Shown piece by piece: positions 16,063 through 23,492 of a stretch of 64,000 nucleotides of DNA (position 1 is its first letter; every line of letters begins with the position of its first letter). This stretch comes from Microbacterium pygmaeum. Its GTDB lineage: Bacteria; Actinomycetota; Actinomycetes; Actinomycetales; Microbacteriaceae. The position numbers and the translations under genes are program-made. The notes below the pieces were generated by a model. It had not been told where the DNA came from. It was given only the letters and a program-made list of their open reading frames with translations, and ran no database searches. The stretch lies in NCBI RefSeq assembly GCF_900100885.1, contig NZ_LT629692.1:2108001-2172000 (forward strand), given 5' to 3'.

Positions 16063-16959
16063 TCAGGCCGCGGAGGTGTCCTCTTCACGAGTGGCGATCG
16101 CCGCGGCATCCGATTCGCGCTTCCGCTTGCCCTTCTTCGATGCGATCCGCTCGTCCTTGCCGTGCCGTGCGAGCTCGTCGACGTAGTCGGGTACTGCCGT
16201 GTCCTCGTTGCGCGGAGGACGCTCGTAGCCCCCCGACGCCGGCCGTGGCGGGATCTCGATCTCCTCGCGCTCGACCTGCTCGTACGGGATCTTCGAGAGC
16301 AGGTGGGCGATCATGTTGATCCGCCCGCGCCGCTTGTCCTCGTTGTCGACCTCGTACCAAGGCGATTCGGGGATGTCGGTGTGCACGAACATCGTGTCCT
16401 TCGCGCGCGAGTAGTCCTCCCACTTGGTGATGGAAAGGACGTCGTTCGGGCTGAGCTTCCACCGCCGCATGGGATCCTTCGCGCGGGATTTGAAACGCGC
16501 CTCCTGCTCGACGTCGGAGACGCTGAACCAGTACTTGAGCAGGATGATGCCGTCTTCGACCAGCATCCGCTCGAAGATCGGCGCCTGGTGCAGGAACCGG
16601 TGGTACTCCTCGTTCGTGCAGTAGCCCATCACATGCTCGACGCCGGCCCGGTTGTACCAGGAGCGGTCCATCAGCACGATCTCGCCGGCGGCGGGGAGGT
16701 GGGGGACGTAGCGCTGGAAGTACCAGCGGGTCTTGTCCCGCTCGCTCGGCGTCGGCAGCGCGACGATCTTGGTGACCCGGGCGTTCAAGTACTCCGAGAC
16801 CCGTTTGATCGTGGATCCCTTGCCCGCGGCATCCCGTCCTTCGAAGATGACGACGATGCGGGCCCCGCTCTGCTGGACCCACGCCTGCATGTCGACCAGC
16901 TTGGCCTGCAGGATCATCAGCTCGGACTCGTAGAGCTTCTTCGCCATGCGCTTGCTCAC
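16063..16959 (-). CDS. ppk2: Polyphosphate kinase 2
   Basis: This 298-residue P-loop kinase transfers phosphate between polyphosphate and nucleotides, mostly in the direction of NTP or NDP synthesis. The Walker A motif GRDAAGKGSTIKR (about 43-55) and the lid/Walker B segment LMDRSWYNRAGVEHVMGYC are intact. Length and single-domain structure fit class I PPK2. The GTG at 16959 has AGGAGA 5 bases upstream; an internal ATG 12 bases later has a poorer site. The C-terminus is lysine- and arginine-rich. The next gene upstream on this strand, dapD, ends 28 bases away, so a shared transcript is possible. Confidence 0.93.
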   Translation of the reverse strand: MSKRMAKKLYESELMILQAKLVDMQAWVQQSGARIVVIFEGRDAAGKGSTIKRVSEYLNARVTKIVALPTPSERDKTRWYFQRYVPHLPAAGEIVLMDRSWYNRAGVEHVMGYCTNEEYHRFLHQAPIFERMLVEDGIILLKYWFSVSDVEQEARFKSRAKDPMRRWKLSPNDVLSITKWEDYSRAKDTMFVHTDIPESPWYEVDNEDKRRGRINMIAHLLSKIPYEQVEREEIEIPPRPASGGYERPPRNEDTAVPDYVDELARHGKDERIASKKGKRKRESDAAAIATREEDTSAA

Positions 16960-16987
16960 GTGTGTCTCCTGCTCGTTTCAGGGAACT

Positions 16988-17944
16988 CTACGCGTGCAGC
17001 GCCTCATTGAGGGTGACCCCGACCCCCGCGCGGCGCACGGCCTCGATCGCGCCGCTGAGCGAATTGCGACGGAACAGGATGCCGTCGAGCCCGGACAGCT
17101 GCGCGCCCTTGACGGTCGCAGGGGATCCGTCCGCCCGACGCGGTTCGTCGGGCAGGGCGATCTTCGATCCGGCGGTCACGTACAGTCCCGCCTCGACGAC
17201 GCAGTCGTCGCCGAGCGAGATGCCCACGCCCGCGTTGGCGCCCAGGAGGGTCCGTGCGCCGATCGAGACGCGGTGCGCGCCGCCTCCGGAAAGGGTGCCC
17301 ATGATGGATGCCCCGCCGCCGATGTCACTGCCGTCCCCGACGACGACGCCCTGCGAGATGCGCCCTTCCACCATCGAGGCGCCGAGCGTGCCGGCGTTGA
17401 AGTTGACGAATCCCTCGTGCATCACCGTCGTGCCGGGGGAGAGGTAGGCCCCCAGCCGCACGCGCGATGCGTCGGCGATCCGCACCCCCGGGGGGAAGAC
17501 GTAATCCAGCAGGCGCGGGAACTTGTCCAGGCCCTGCACCTGGACGCCCGCGCGCAGCAGCGACGCGCGGAGCCGTGCTGCATCGTCGGGGTGCATCGGA
17601 CCGGCCGTGGTCCACGCGACATTCGGCAGGTGGCCGAAGATGCCGTCGAGGTTCAGGTCATTGGGCAGGACGAGGCGGTGCGAGAGCGCGTGCAGACGCA
17701 GATAGGCGTCGAGCGTGGATGCCGGCGGGGCGTCGAGATCGATCTCGACTTCGGCGACCTCGACGTTGACCGCCCGGCGATCATCGACCCCGGCGAACGG
17801 CTGCAGCTGCTCCGCGACGTCCGCCTGGAAGGACGCCGGCTTCCGGCTCCCGCGCTCGGGGGAAGGGAAGGAGGCGTCCAGCACCATCCCGTTCACGGAG
17901 ATCGTCGTCAGTCCGATACCCCATACGCGCCGATTCTCGCTCAT
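16988..17944 (-). CDS. dapD: 2,3,4,5-tetrahydropyridine-2,6-dicarboxylate N-succinyltransferase DapD
   Basis: This 318-residue left-handed beta-helix acyltransferase succinylates tetrahydrodipicolinate using succinyl-CoA, the first step of the succinylase route to meso-diaminopimelate and lysine. The hexapeptide-repeat core runs from about residue 160 to 260 and includes SPGTTVMHEGFVNFNAGTLG and GGGASIMGTLSGGG. The form with a long N-terminal domain is the actinobacterial DapD. The ATG at 17944 is placed by a TAGCGT hexamer 6 bases upstream. It is divergent from dapE across 57 bases, and both are likely leaderless. Confidence 0.95.
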   Translation of the reverse strand: MSENRRVWGIGLTTISVNGMVLDASFPSPERGSRKPASFQADVAEQLQPFAGVDDRRAVNVEVAEVEIDLDAPPASTLDAYLRLHALSHRLVLPNDLNLDGIFGHLPNVAWTTAGPMHPDDAARLRASLLRAGVQVQGLDKFPRLLDYVFPPGVRIADASRVRLGAYLSPGTTVMHEGFVNFNAGTLGASMVEGRISQGVVVGDGSDIGGGASIMGTLSGGGAHRVSIGARTLLGANAGVGISLGDDCVVEAGLYVTAGSKIALPDEPRRADGSPATVKGAQLSGLDGILFRRNSLSGAIEAVRRAGVGVTLNEALHA

Positions 17945-17950
17945 CCCTCC

Positions 17951-17956
17951 ACGCTA
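17951..17956 (-). promoter_or_regulatory. -10 hexamer for leaderless dapD
   Basis: On the minus strand TAGCGT is followed by GGAGGG and then the ATG at 17944, giving 6-base spacing. Confidence 0.55.
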
Positions 17957-17989
17957 TCGAACCGACCCCGGTCGTCCGGACCGGATCGA

Positions 17990-17995
17990 TAGACT
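17990..17995 (+). promoter_or_regulatory. -10 hexamer for leaderless dapE
   Basis: TAGACT ends 6 bases before the ATG at 18002. Together with the dapD hexamer it makes a back-to-back promoter pair within 57 bases. Confidence 0.6.
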
Positions 17996-18001
17996 CAGGG
18001 G

Positions 18002-19072
18002 ATGCCGCCCCTCGTTCTGACCGCGTCATCCGTGGACCTCACCCGCACGATCTGCGACATCCCGAGCGTCTCGGGAGACGAGGCGGTCCTGGCCGATCTG
18101 ATCGACGATGCGATCGCGGCGCTCCCGCATCTGCACGTCTACCGCGATGGCGACACCATCGTCGCCCGCACCGAATCGGATCGCCCGCAGCGCGTGGTGA
18201 TCGCCGGGCACATCGACACGGTTCCGATCAACGACAACGTGCCGACCCGCGACGTGGACGTCGACGGCGACGCGTACATCTGGGGCCGGGGCACCGTCGA
18301 CATGAAGGCGGGGGTCGCCGTGCAGCTGAAGCTGGCCGCCGAATTGGTCGAGCCACGGATCGACATCACCTGGATGTGGTACGACCACGAGGAGGTCGAT
18401 GCCGATCTCAATGGGCTGACCCGACTGGCTCGAAGCCGGCCCGACCTGTTCGCCGGCGATTTCGCGATCCTCGGCGAGCCCTCGAACGGCACCGTCGAAG
18501 GCGGCTGCAACGGCAACCTGCGGGCGGTCATCCGCACGACCGGCGTGCGCGCGCACAGCGCCCGCGCCTGGGTCGGCGAGAATGCGATCCATAAGGCGGC
18601 GCCGGTGCTCGCCCGGCTGGCCGACTACCGTCCGCGCGAGGTCGAGGTGGACGGTCTCGTGTATCGCGAGGGACTGAACGCGGTGCGGGTCGGCGGCGGG
18701 GTCGCCGGAAACGTGATCCCCGACCTGTGCGAGGTCGAGGTCAACTACCGGTTCGCGCCGAGCAAGTCGGCAGTCGACGCCGAGCGGCATGTCCGCGACG
18801 TGTTCGCCGGCTTCGAGCTCGATGTCATCGACGTCGCCGTCGGCGCACGGCCCGGACTCGATGCACCGCTCGCGCAGCAGTTCGTCGCCGCGGTCGGCGG
18901 CGAGCCACGCCCGAAGTACGGATGGACCGACGTGGCGCGCTTCTCCGCGATGGGTGTGCCCGCGGTCAACTACGGACCGGGAGACCCGCACCTGGCCCAC
19001 CACGACCAGGAGCGTGTGCCGATCGCCCAGATCGAGGATGTCGAGCGCGGACTTCGCGCGTGGCTGAGCTGA
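18002..19072 (+). CDS. dapE: Succinyl-diaminopimelate desuccinylase DapE
   Basis: This 356-residue M20 zinc peptidase-fold enzyme removes succinate to give L,L-diaminopimelate. Metal and catalytic motifs are present: AGHIDTVP, WGRGTVDMKAG, the DHEEVDA segment carrying the catalytic glutamate, GEPSNG and the C-terminal YGPGDPHLAHHDQE histidine. The dimerisation lid is in the middle (NLRAVIRTTGVRAHSARAWVGENAI). It is divergent from dapD and 13 bases upstream of the mannosyltransferase gene, with which it may be co-transcribed. Confidence 0.95.
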   Translation: MPPLVLTASSVDLTRTICDIPSVSGDEAVLADLIDDAIAALPHLHVYRDGDTIVARTESDRPQRVVIAGHIDTVPINDNVPTRDVDVDGDAYIWGRGTVDMKAGVAVQLKLAAELVEPRIDITWMWYDHEEVDADLNGLTRLARSRPDLFAGDFAILGEPSNGTVEGGCNGNLRAVIRTTGVRAHSARAWVGENAIHKAAPVLARLADYRPREVEVDGLVYREGLNAVRVGGGVAGNVIPDLCEVEVNYRFAPSKSAVDAERHVRDVFAGFELDVIDVAVGARPGLDAPLAQQFVAAVGGEPRPKYGWTDVARFSAMGVPAVNYGPGDPHLAHHDQERVPIAQIEDVERGLRAWLS

Positions 19073-19085
19073 TCGGCCGGCTGAC

Positions 19086-20321
19086 ATGGGTGGGCTGACT
19101 CCCGCGCCCGCTGACGCAGTCGCGAATCCGACCCGATGGGAGCGGATGCCGGTTGCTGTGCGGATCGGCATCCTCTACATCGTCGCGCGCGCGGTGACGA
19201 CGACGTTCCTCCTGCTCGCGGCGGCGCTGTCGAGCGTCGGGTCACGGTTCGGCGAGAACGCCGACATCGGCACGCTGATGATCGGGTGGGATGCGCAGTG
19301 GTACTGGTTCGCCGCCGAGCACGGCTACCCGGCCCAGCTCCCAATCACCGATGGGGGAGACGTCGCCGAGAACCAGTGGGCATTCATGCCCGTCTACGCC
19401 TTCCTGGCCAAGGGTCTCGGTTTCCTTCTCGGGTCCTGGGGTGTCGCGGCCGTCGCCATCGCGCTGGTCGCCGGGTACCTCGCGTGCCTGGTGCTCTACC
19501 GGATCGTGCGGATGCGGGCAGATGACGCCACCGCGACCTGGGCGACGGCCTTCTTCGCCGCCGCGCCGCTGGCCGCGCTCTTCCAGGTCGGCTACGCGGA
19601 GTCGCTGTTCCTGCTGTGGTTGTTCCTTGCGCTGTGGATGCTGCAGCGGCGACGCTACGTCTGGCTGTACGTGCTGATCCCGCTGATGGGCTTCACCCGG
19701 CCGGGGGTGCTGGCCTTCGCGCTCCTCCTCGGCCTGTACGGCATCTGGCGCTGGGCCACCAGGCGCACCGAGCCGCTGCCGGTCCGCGAGATCGTGCACA
19801 TCTGCGCGCTCGGGCTCCTCGCCGTCGTGGTGGGATTCTCATGGCAGGTCCTCGCCGCGGTCGTCACCGGCGATCCGAGCGCGTACCTGGCGACCGAACT
19901 CGCGTGGCGGCGGAACTGGCTCGGACAGAGCGAGGGCGCCTTCGTCCCGTTCGACGGGTTCGTGCAGGGTGCCGCCTTCTGGTTCGGCTCCTGGGGGCTC
20001 GGCGAGATCACCGGCTACGTCGTGCTCGCGGCATCCGTCCTCGGCATCGCCGCCCTGCTCCTGTTCGAACCCCACGTGCGTCGCATGGGCGTCGAGGTGC
20101 GGCTGTGGTCGGCCGGCTACCTGCTGTACCTGCTCGCGGTGTTCTTCCCGCAGTCCAGCATCTTCCGGCTCCTCGTGCCGCTGTCCCCGCTGTGGGGGGC
20201 CGTCGCGATGCCGCGGTCCGCGCTGTGGCGGGTGAGCGTGCTGGTCGCATGCCTGGCGGGGCAGTGGTGGTGGATCTACAACATGTACGCGCTGGGGAAT
20301 ACCTATTGGCAGATCCCATGA
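19086..20321 (+). CDS. GT-C mannosyltransferase, PIG-V-like
   Basis: This 411-residue protein has about eleven membrane segments. The first extracytoplasmic loop has WDAQWYWFAAEHGYP, giving the conserved aspartate of GT-C glycosyltransferases that use polyprenyl-phosphate sugars. The overall pattern fits the PIG-V/GPI-mannosyltransferase 2-like family found in actinobacteria. The likely role is adding mannose to a cell-envelope glycolipid or glycoprotein outside the membrane, but the acceptor cannot be predicted. It starts 13 bases after dapE. The context gives no further clue. Confidence 0.75.
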   Translation: MGGLTPAPADAVANPTRWERMPVAVRIGILYIVARAVTTTFLLLAAALSSVGSRFGENADIGTLMIGWDAQWYWFAAEHGYPAQLPITDGGDVAENQWAFMPVYAFLAKGLGFLLGSWGVAAVAIALVAGYLACLVLYRIVRMRADDATATWATAFFAAAPLAALFQVGYAESLFLLWLFLALWMLQRRRYVWLYVLIPLMGFTRPGVLAFALLLGLYGIWRWATRRTEPLPVREIVHICALGLLAVVVGFSWQVLAAVVTGDPSAYLATELAWRRNWLGQSEGAFVPFDGFVQGAAFWFGSWGLGEITGYVVLAASVLGIAALLLFEPHVRRMGVEVRLWSAGYLLYLLAVFFPQSSIFRLLVPLSPLWGAVAMPRSALWRVSVLVACLAGQWWWIYNMYALGNTYWQIP

Positions 20322-20379
20322 TCGGTCGCCGAGGCGAGCGGATCGGGGCGACGATTATCCCCTGGTCGTAGGCGCACGA

Positions 20380-20385
20380 TAAACT
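20380..20385 (+). promoter_or_regulatory. Probable -10 of the DUF3117 gene
   Basis: TAAACT lies 32 bases before the ATG. The leader would be about 26 bases and contains AAAGGGAG. No clear -35 is seen at ideal spacing. Confidence 0.4.
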
Positions 20386-20417
20386 CGACACGCAGACCAC
20401 GACGAAAGGGAGCCGCA

Positions 20418-20591
20418 ATGGCAGCCATGAAGCCGAGAACCGGAGACGGGCCGATGGAGGCCGTGAAGGAGGGTCGTCTCATCATCGTGCGGGTTCCGCT
20501 CGAGGGTGGAGGACGCCTCGTCGTCTCGGTGAACGACGCTGAGGCCAAGGAGCTCTACGACGTGCTCGGCGGGGTCGTCAACCCCGTCTGA
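20418..20591 (+). CDS. DUF3117 small protein
   Basis: This 57-residue soluble protein begins MAAMKPRTGDGPMEAVKEGR and continues LIIVRVPLEGGGRLVVSVND, the near-invariant sequence of the actinobacterial DUF3117 family. AAAGGGAG lies 7 bases before the ATG. It is probably expressed alone: a -10-like TAAACT lies upstream and a strong terminator hairpin 16 bases downstream. Function is unknown despite very high conservation. The adjacent O-methyltransferase is on the other strand. Confidence 0.93.
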   Translation: MAAMKPRTGDGPMEAVKEGRLIIVRVPLEGGGRLVVSVNDAEAKELYDVLGGVVNPV

Positions 20592-20607
20592 TCACACCTC
20601 ACACGAG

Positions 20608-20636
20608 AACGGCCGGTCGAACCTCGACCGGCCGTT
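20608..20636. terminator. Terminator hairpin between DUF3117 and O-methyltransferase genes
   Basis: AACGGCCGGTCGA (20608-20620) pairs perfectly with TCGACCGGCCGTT (20624-20636) around a 3-base loop. It lies between two convergent genes and can serve both. Confidence 0.8.
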
Positions 20637-20651
20637 TCGCGTGGATTCCCG

Positions 20652-21287
20652 TCAGTCCGGAGGAGTCGTGGTCAGCTGGAGAAGGCCCTCGCCGACGATG
20701 GACAGGGCGCCGATGACGGCGGCGGACGCTTGGGTCTCGTGGATCAGCGAGCGATACGAGGCCGTCACCGCGTCCCGGCGCACAGGATCGGCGACGGCGC
20801 CGCGGTTCAGCACGCGGGGGATCAGCACGGTGCCGCCGGCCCGGACCAGGCGGAGTCCGTGCTCGACGTAATCGATGACGCCATCCGGGTCGGCATCCAC
20901 CAGCACGATGTCGTATGACGCTTCGTTCATGCGGGGGAGCACTTCCATCGCTCGACCGGTGATGAAGCGCACACGAGCCGGGGGAACCTTAGCGTCTGCG
21001 AACGACTGGCGCGCCGCGCCGAGGTGCTCGGGTTCGCTGTCGATCGTGGTCAGCGTGGCGCGGGGCGAGCCGTGCAGAAGCCAGAGCCCGGACACGCCGG
21101 CGCCGGTGCCGATCTCGACGATGTTGAGTGCACGGGATGACGCCGCGATCACTGCGCACTGCGCTCCGACGGCGGGGGAGATGGGTGCGGCGCCGATCTC
21201 GAGTGCATACGCACGCGCCTTCGAGATGTGATCCGGTTCGATCGTCGCCTCATCGGCGAAGCGGTAGTTCGCGTCCTGCTCGCCCAT
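20652..21287 (-). CDS. Class I SAM-dependent O-methyltransferase
   Basis: This 211-residue enzyme has the Rossmann fold of the caffeoyl-CoA/catechol O-methyltransferase family. The SAM-binding loop is VEIGTGAGVSGLWLL (about 56-70), and the metal-binding aspartate region is YDIVLVDADPDGVIDYVEHG. The product resembles mycobacterial Rv1220c (recalled). GAAGGAG stands 6 bases before the ATG at 21287, and TAGGCT (21306-21311 on this strand) could be its -10. The substrate is unknown. In mycobacteria sigE, rseA and htrA lie between this gene and tatB; here tatB follows directly. Confidence 0.88.
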   Translation of the reverse strand: MGEQDANYRFADEATIEPDHISKARAYALEIGAAPISPAVGAQCAVIAASSRALNIVEIGTGAGVSGLWLLHGSPRATLTTIDSEPEHLGAARQSFADAKVPPARVRFITGRAMEVLPRMNEASYDIVLVDADPDGVIDYVEHGLRLVRAGGTVLIPRVLNRGAVADPVRRDAVTASYRSLIHETQASAAVIGALSIVGEGLLQLTTTPPD

Positions 21288-21305
21288 CGGTGCTCCTTCG
21301 ATGTC

Positions 21306-21311
21306 AGCCTA
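21306..21311 (-). promoter_or_regulatory. Possible -10 of the O-methyltransferase gene
   Basis: TAGGCT on the minus strand would give a leader of about 12 bases with the GAAGGAG ribosome site. Confidence 0.4.
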
Positions 21312-21347
21312 CGTGTCGGTGCGGCGTCGACTGCTCAGGCGCGGCGG

Positions 21348-21353
21348 TAATCT
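21348..21353 (+). promoter_or_regulatory. -10 hexamer for leaderless tatB
   Basis: TAATCT ends 6 bases before the ATG at 21360. Confidence 0.55.
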
Positions 21354-21359
21354 GAAGGC

Positions 21360-21752
21360 ATGTTCTTCGGCATCACGATCGAGAAGCTCCTGCTGATCGG
21401 GTTGATCGCCGGGCTGCTCATCGGGCCCGAGCGGCTGCCTCGCTATGCCGAGACCCTCGCACGGTTCACCAAACGCGCACGCGAGTACGTGACCAACGCC
21501 AAGTCGCGCGTGAAAGAGGAGATGGGCGGGGACTTCGACGACGTCGACTGGCGGACGCTGGATCCCCGCCAGTACGATCCGCGGCGCATCATCCGCGAGG
21601 CGCTGCTGGATGACGCTCCCGTGCCGACGGTGAAGGCGGTGAGCGCCGCGGCCGCGATGACCAGCGCGACCCCGCTGATCGATGGACCCACGGAGACCTC
21701 CGACCGGTTCCAGGCCGACCGCAAGCCGCCGTACGACACCGAAGCCACCTGA
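21360..21752 (+). CDS. tatB: Sec-independent protein translocase subunit TatB
   Basis: This 130-residue protein has one N-terminal membrane span (about 3-20), then the GPERLPRYAE hinge and an amphipathic helix, the classic TatA/TatB layout. The longer cytoplasmic tail and the glutamate and proline after the span favour TatB. It would form the twin-arginine signal receptor together with TatC, which is not encoded in this window. The gene is monocistronic, with its own -10 and a convergent neighbour. Confidence 0.88.
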   Translation: MFFGITIEKLLLIGLIAGLLIGPERLPRYAETLARFTKRAREYVTNAKSRVKEEMGGDFDDVDWRTLDPRQYDPRRIIREALLDDAPVPTVKAVSAAAAMTSATPLIDGPTETSDRFQADRKPPYDTEAT

Positions 21753-21792
21753 GCCGGGGGCTCGATCCGCCACCGCGCGAGCGGGCACCGGC

Positions 21793-22968
21793 TTATCGCA
21801 GCCGCATTGGAAGCGCGCGCCCCGCAAGCCCGCGCGGCGTCGCGGCCAGGCCGGCGGCGATCCGCTCGATCGCGATCGCCGCAGGGTCGTCGGGGTGTGC
21901 GGTGACGATCGGCGTGCCCGCATCGCCGTCGCTGCGCAGCAGCGGGCTGAGGGGGACCGACCCGAGCACGGGGACGTCGTCCTCGCCGCGGGAGAGCATC
22001 TCGGCGACCTGCGCGCCGCCGCCCGCGCCGAACAGGTCGAGTGTCGTCCCGTCGGGGAGCGTCATCGCGGCCATGTTCTCGACGACGCCGATCACACGCT
22101 GACCTGTCTGGCGTGCCACCAGGCCGCTGCGGACGGCGACGTCGGATGCCGCGGACTGCGGAGTGGTCACCACGATCACTTCGGCGTGGGGGAGCAGCTG
22201 GCCGACCGAGATCGCGATGTCGCCGGTCCCGGGCGGCATGTCCAGCAGCAGCACGTCGAGGTCGCCGAAGTACACGTCGGTGAGGAACTGCGAGACCGTG
22301 CGGTGCAGCATCGGTCCCCGCCAGGCCACCGCTTCCACCGGTCCTGACGCGCCGCGCAGGAACATGCCGATCGAGATGACCTTCACGCCGTGCGCGACCG
22401 GCGGGAGCATGAGCTCGTCGATGCGGGTGGGCTGCGGCACGCTGCCACCGGCAGCGACGAGCCCCAGCAGGCCCGGGATCGAGAAGCCGTGCACGTCCGC
22501 ATCGATGAGGCCGACAGCGAGTCCGCGGGAGGCCAGCGCGGTGGCGAGGTTGGCGGTGACCGTCGATTTGCCGACGCCGCCCTTGCCGCTGGTCACCGCA
22601 ATCACACGGGTGAGCGAGTCGGGTCCGAAGGGCATCTCCCGAGCCGCCCGCCCGCCGCGCAGCGACTCGGTCAGCTCACGTCGCTCCGCGGGTGTCATCA
22701 CGCCGACGGAGAGGTCGACAGCGCTGACGCCGGGAACGGATGCCGCGGCTCGGCGGACGTCGGCGGCGATGCGATCGGCGGCGGGGCAGCCCACGATGGT
22801 CAGCACGATCCCGACCGAGGCCAGCCCCTGATCGAGCGTGATCTCACGGAGCATGCCGAGCTCGGCGATCGGACGCCGCAGCTCGGGATCGACGACCGCG
22901 CCGACGGCACGCCGGACCGCGTCGGCATCGTTCGGGCCGGCGACGTCGGAGCCGGTGTGGCGGGTCAC
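21793..22968 (-). CDS. mrp: Mrp/ApbC-type iron-sulfur cluster carrier ATPase
   Basis: This 391-residue protein has an N-terminal MIP18-like domain (about 15-95, with VGCPAADRI) and a C-terminal deviant-Walker P-loop ATPase (VTSGKGGVGKST at about 124-135, LIDADVHGFSIPGLLG, LLDMPPGTGDIAIS). It is a scaffold or carrier for Fe-S clusters. The CxxC cluster-binding motif found in many Mrp proteins is absent at the expected place (VVENMAAMTLPDG), as in some other actinobacterial members as far as I recall. The start overlaps the DUF1003 stop by 4 bases (GTGA), indicating an operon. Confidence 0.92.
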   Translation of the reverse strand: MTRHTGSDVAGPNDADAVRRAVGAVVDPELRRPIAELGMLREITLDQGLASVGIVLTIVGCPAADRIAADVRRAAASVPGVSAVDLSVGVMTPAERRELTESLRGGRAAREMPFGPDSLTRVIAVTSGKGGVGKSTVTANLATALASRGLAVGLIDADVHGFSIPGLLGLVAAGGSVPQPTRIDELMLPPVAHGVKVISIGMFLRGASGPVEAVAWRGPMLHRTVSQFLTDVYFGDLDVLLLDMPPGTGDIAISVGQLLPHAEVIVVTTPQSAASDVAVRSGLVARQTGQRVIGVVENMAAMTLPDGTTLDLFGAGGGAQVAEMLSRGEDDVPVLGSVPLSPLLRSDGDAGTPIVTAHPDDPAAIAIERIAAGLAATPRGLAGRALPMRLR

Positions 22969-23492
22969 CGGCCGGAGCCGTCCCGTTCGTCCGCGCGGGT
23001 GTCGAGCTGTTCGAGCATCGCCTTGAGCTCGTTGCGCAGGACGTCCTTGGTCACGGCACCGCTGGAGCCGTCCGTCAGCGCCATTCGCAGCGCGACGATC
23101 TCACGTGCGAGGTACTCGGTGTCGGCGAGGTTGCGCTCGGCGCGCTGGCGATCCTGCTCGATCTGGACGCGGTCGCGGTCGTCCTGCCGATTCTGGGCGA
23201 GCAGGATCAGCGGAGCGGCGTAAGACGCCTGCAGCGACAGGATGAGCGTGAGGAGGGTGAAGTTCGTGGCCTTCGGGTCGAACTGCAGATCGACAGGAGC
23301 CAGCGAGTTCCACAGCAGCCAGGCGGCCACGAAGACCGTCATGCCGATCAGGAACCCCGACGTTCCCATCCCGCGTGCGAAGGCTTCGGAGAAGCGGCCG
23401 AACCGGTCGCGGGACGGCTGCGGGTTGCGGTTGAGCATGCCGCTGCGGCCCCGAGGCGCGTCCAGCGCGGGCATGCGGGAGGGGCGTGCCAT
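22965..23492 (-). CDS. DUF1003 membrane protein
   Basis: This is a 175-residue protein with two membrane spans (about 47-65 and 80-100) separated by a short loop, followed by a charged coiled-coil region (about 105-160). LQASYAAPLILLAQNRQDDRDR is the DUF1003 signature, shown here only in part. GAGGAG precedes the ATG at 23492 by 6 bases; a GTG 3 bases earlier is less well placed. The start shares one base with the stop of the upstream CBS-domain gene, and the stop overlaps mrp. The function of the family is unknown. The fixed neighbourhood with mrp and the MgtE_N/CBS protein is conserved in actinobacteria. Confidence 0.85.
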   Translation of the reverse strand: MARPSRMPALDAPRGRSGMLNRNPQPSRDRFGRFSEAFARGMGTSGFLIGMTVFVAAWLLWNSLAPVDLQFDPKATNFTLLTLILSLQASYAAPLILLAQNRQDDRDRVQIEQDRQRAERNLADTEYLAREIVALRMALTDGSSGAVTKDVLRNELKAMLEQLDTRADERDGSGR

